Source: Ruminococcus sp.
GTDB taxonomy: Bacteria > Bacillota > Clostridia > Oscillospirales > Ruminococcaceae
Reading direction: 5' to 3'
Length of the DNA stretch: 53,490 nt
Assembly (NCBI GenBank): GCA_024697545.1
Contig: JAILFN010000068.1
Location: 1 to 53,490, forward strand
The notes under the pieces were generated by a model. That model saw nothing but the letters and a program-made list of their open reading frames with translations, did no database searches and had not been told where the DNA came from. The position numbers and the translations under genes are program-made. Each line of letters opens with the position of its first letter. Within the stretch, counting starts at the first letter, position 1. This document shows, piece by piece, positions 52,969-53,490 of this stretch.

Positions 52969-53490
52969 TTGGCATCTTCCTTTCTGTATTCATGTCACGT
53001 TTGTTTTTGATTTTGCTTTGTTTCTGCGGGAAAGCTGCAAAATATGACTTGACGAACGGGTCATATTAAGCGGAGTTTCTCCGACAGATAAAATATCGAA
53101 GTGCGGTGGATTACTTCGATGTAATCTCATCTAAAACTATGTAACTGCGCCTGATTGCCTCCTTTCGGTCTGAATGGTTGTTGTTATCGCTGCTGCGTTT
53201 TATCCGCTGTTGGCGGACAGCAGAAATGTGGGTCAGCGATTATGGTGAGTGGCTGATGATGTTCGAGATCATTGCATTTTGAAAAACTTCCTCCATAAGG
53301 TAAGAAACGGCAGAGCACTTTTTTCTGGTCGGTCAAGTGATTTTTTATTAAGATTGTGAGATACGATATTTTGTCGGCTATTAGTGATTCGTCTTTCGGC
53401 ATTATAACGATGAACATACCCCCCAATAGGTAAGGGCTGAGAAAGGCGAAAATCCAACCTTGCGGGAAAAGTTTGGAGAAATAAATAACA
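52969..53490. other. AT-rich end of window without a supported gene
   Basis: 522 bases upstream of the excisionase-like gene. Inverted repeats AATATGAC/GTCATATT (53041-53067) and GATTAC/GTAATC (53109-53126) can be seen and might be operators or mRNA structures. One minus-strand frame of about 77 codons (53184-53417) begins after a G-run but resembles nothing I know and has unlikely composition; I do not call it. Confidence 0.5.

Larger units (their letters stand above)
48884..53490. mobile_element. Integrative mobilisable element, one end only
   Basis: From tRNA-Leu on, all genes are mobility genes on the minus strand: integrase (49009-50256), a small coiled-coil protein, relaxase (50714-52144), MobC (52111-52461) and an excisionase-like protein (52675-52968). 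There is no type IV coupling protein or mating-pair ATPase, so within the window it is mobilisable, not self-transmissible. Base composition is more AT-rich than the flanking chromosome. The right end and any cargo lie beyond 53490. Confidence 0.85.

Noticed and set aside
53184-53426. Minus-strand frame of 80 codons near the window end
   Set aside because: No similarity, odd composition, G-run only as a ribosome site; not enough to call a gene.

Overview
This window looks like the chromosome of an anaerobic, spore-forming, fibre-degrading member of the Bacillota, most likely a Ruminococcus or close Oscillospiraceae relative. The reasons are an N-terminal dockerin on a secreted SGNH esterase, GH44 and GH36 glycosidases, FnIII repeats, spore proteins (SpoVS, CotF-like coat proteins), a typical S-box upstream of metK, and strong TTGACA/TATAAT promoters with AGGAGG ribosome sites. 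All calls come from reading the sequence; no database was searched.

Layout. 1-3.1 kb: the end of an FnIII-repeat protein, convergent with a dockerin-bearing SGNH hydrolase. 3.1-10.5 kb (minus strand): a six-gene operon with a pyruvate-aldolase-like enzyme, an acetolactate-synthase-like ThDP enzyme, an FkbM methyltransferase, a sugar-nucleotide epimerase, a HAD phosphatase and a membrane glycosyltransferase, probably making an unusual carbon-branched or acyl-modified surface sugar. A second aldolase paralogue is divergently transcribed. 11.8-18.4 kb: two tandem paralogous lipoproteins, a membrane-anchored GH44 glucanase and a GH36 alpha-galactosidase. 18.5-26.6 kb: a full F-type ATP synthase operon (I-like, a, c, b, delta, alpha, gamma, beta, epsilon) headed by a degenerate phosphoribosyltransferase-like gene. 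Its c subunit has the two-carboxylate sodium motif, its epsilon lacks the C-terminal helices, and two related hairpin-rich repeats interrupt the operon before atpE and atpD. 26.7-28.5 kb: a Cys-rich micro-protein, two CotF-like coat genes, and an XRE/DUF2975 pair with palindromic operators. 28.5-30.1 kb: an ECF sigma factor fused to a membrane helix and an outer domain.

30.3-35.5 kb holds the most interesting locus. lepA and hemW, usual neighbours in Bacillota, are separated by a cassette of two small peptides carrying four copies of a decapeptide motif NxNxx[V/A]YGPP, a radical SAM/SPASM enzyme translationally coupled to the second peptide, and a small four-helix membrane protein. This looks like a peptide-modification system related to the named but uncharacterised rSAM/lipoprotein family.

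35.5-48.6 kb is mostly housekeeping: an orphan HlyD-type adaptor, a CpsB-like PHP phosphatase, metK under a SAM-I riboswitch, ymdB-spoVS, an ABC transporter, the MurT/GatD lipid II amidation pair, tRNA-Pro(CGG), a DUF2142 membrane protein, a GT2 and a metallophosphoesterase. 48.8 kb to the end is an integrative mobilisable element in the 3' end of tRNA-Leu(GAG): tyrosine integrase, small coiled-coil protein, MOBP-type relaxase, MobC, a hairpin cluster that may be oriT, and an excisionase-like protein. Its far end lies outside the window.
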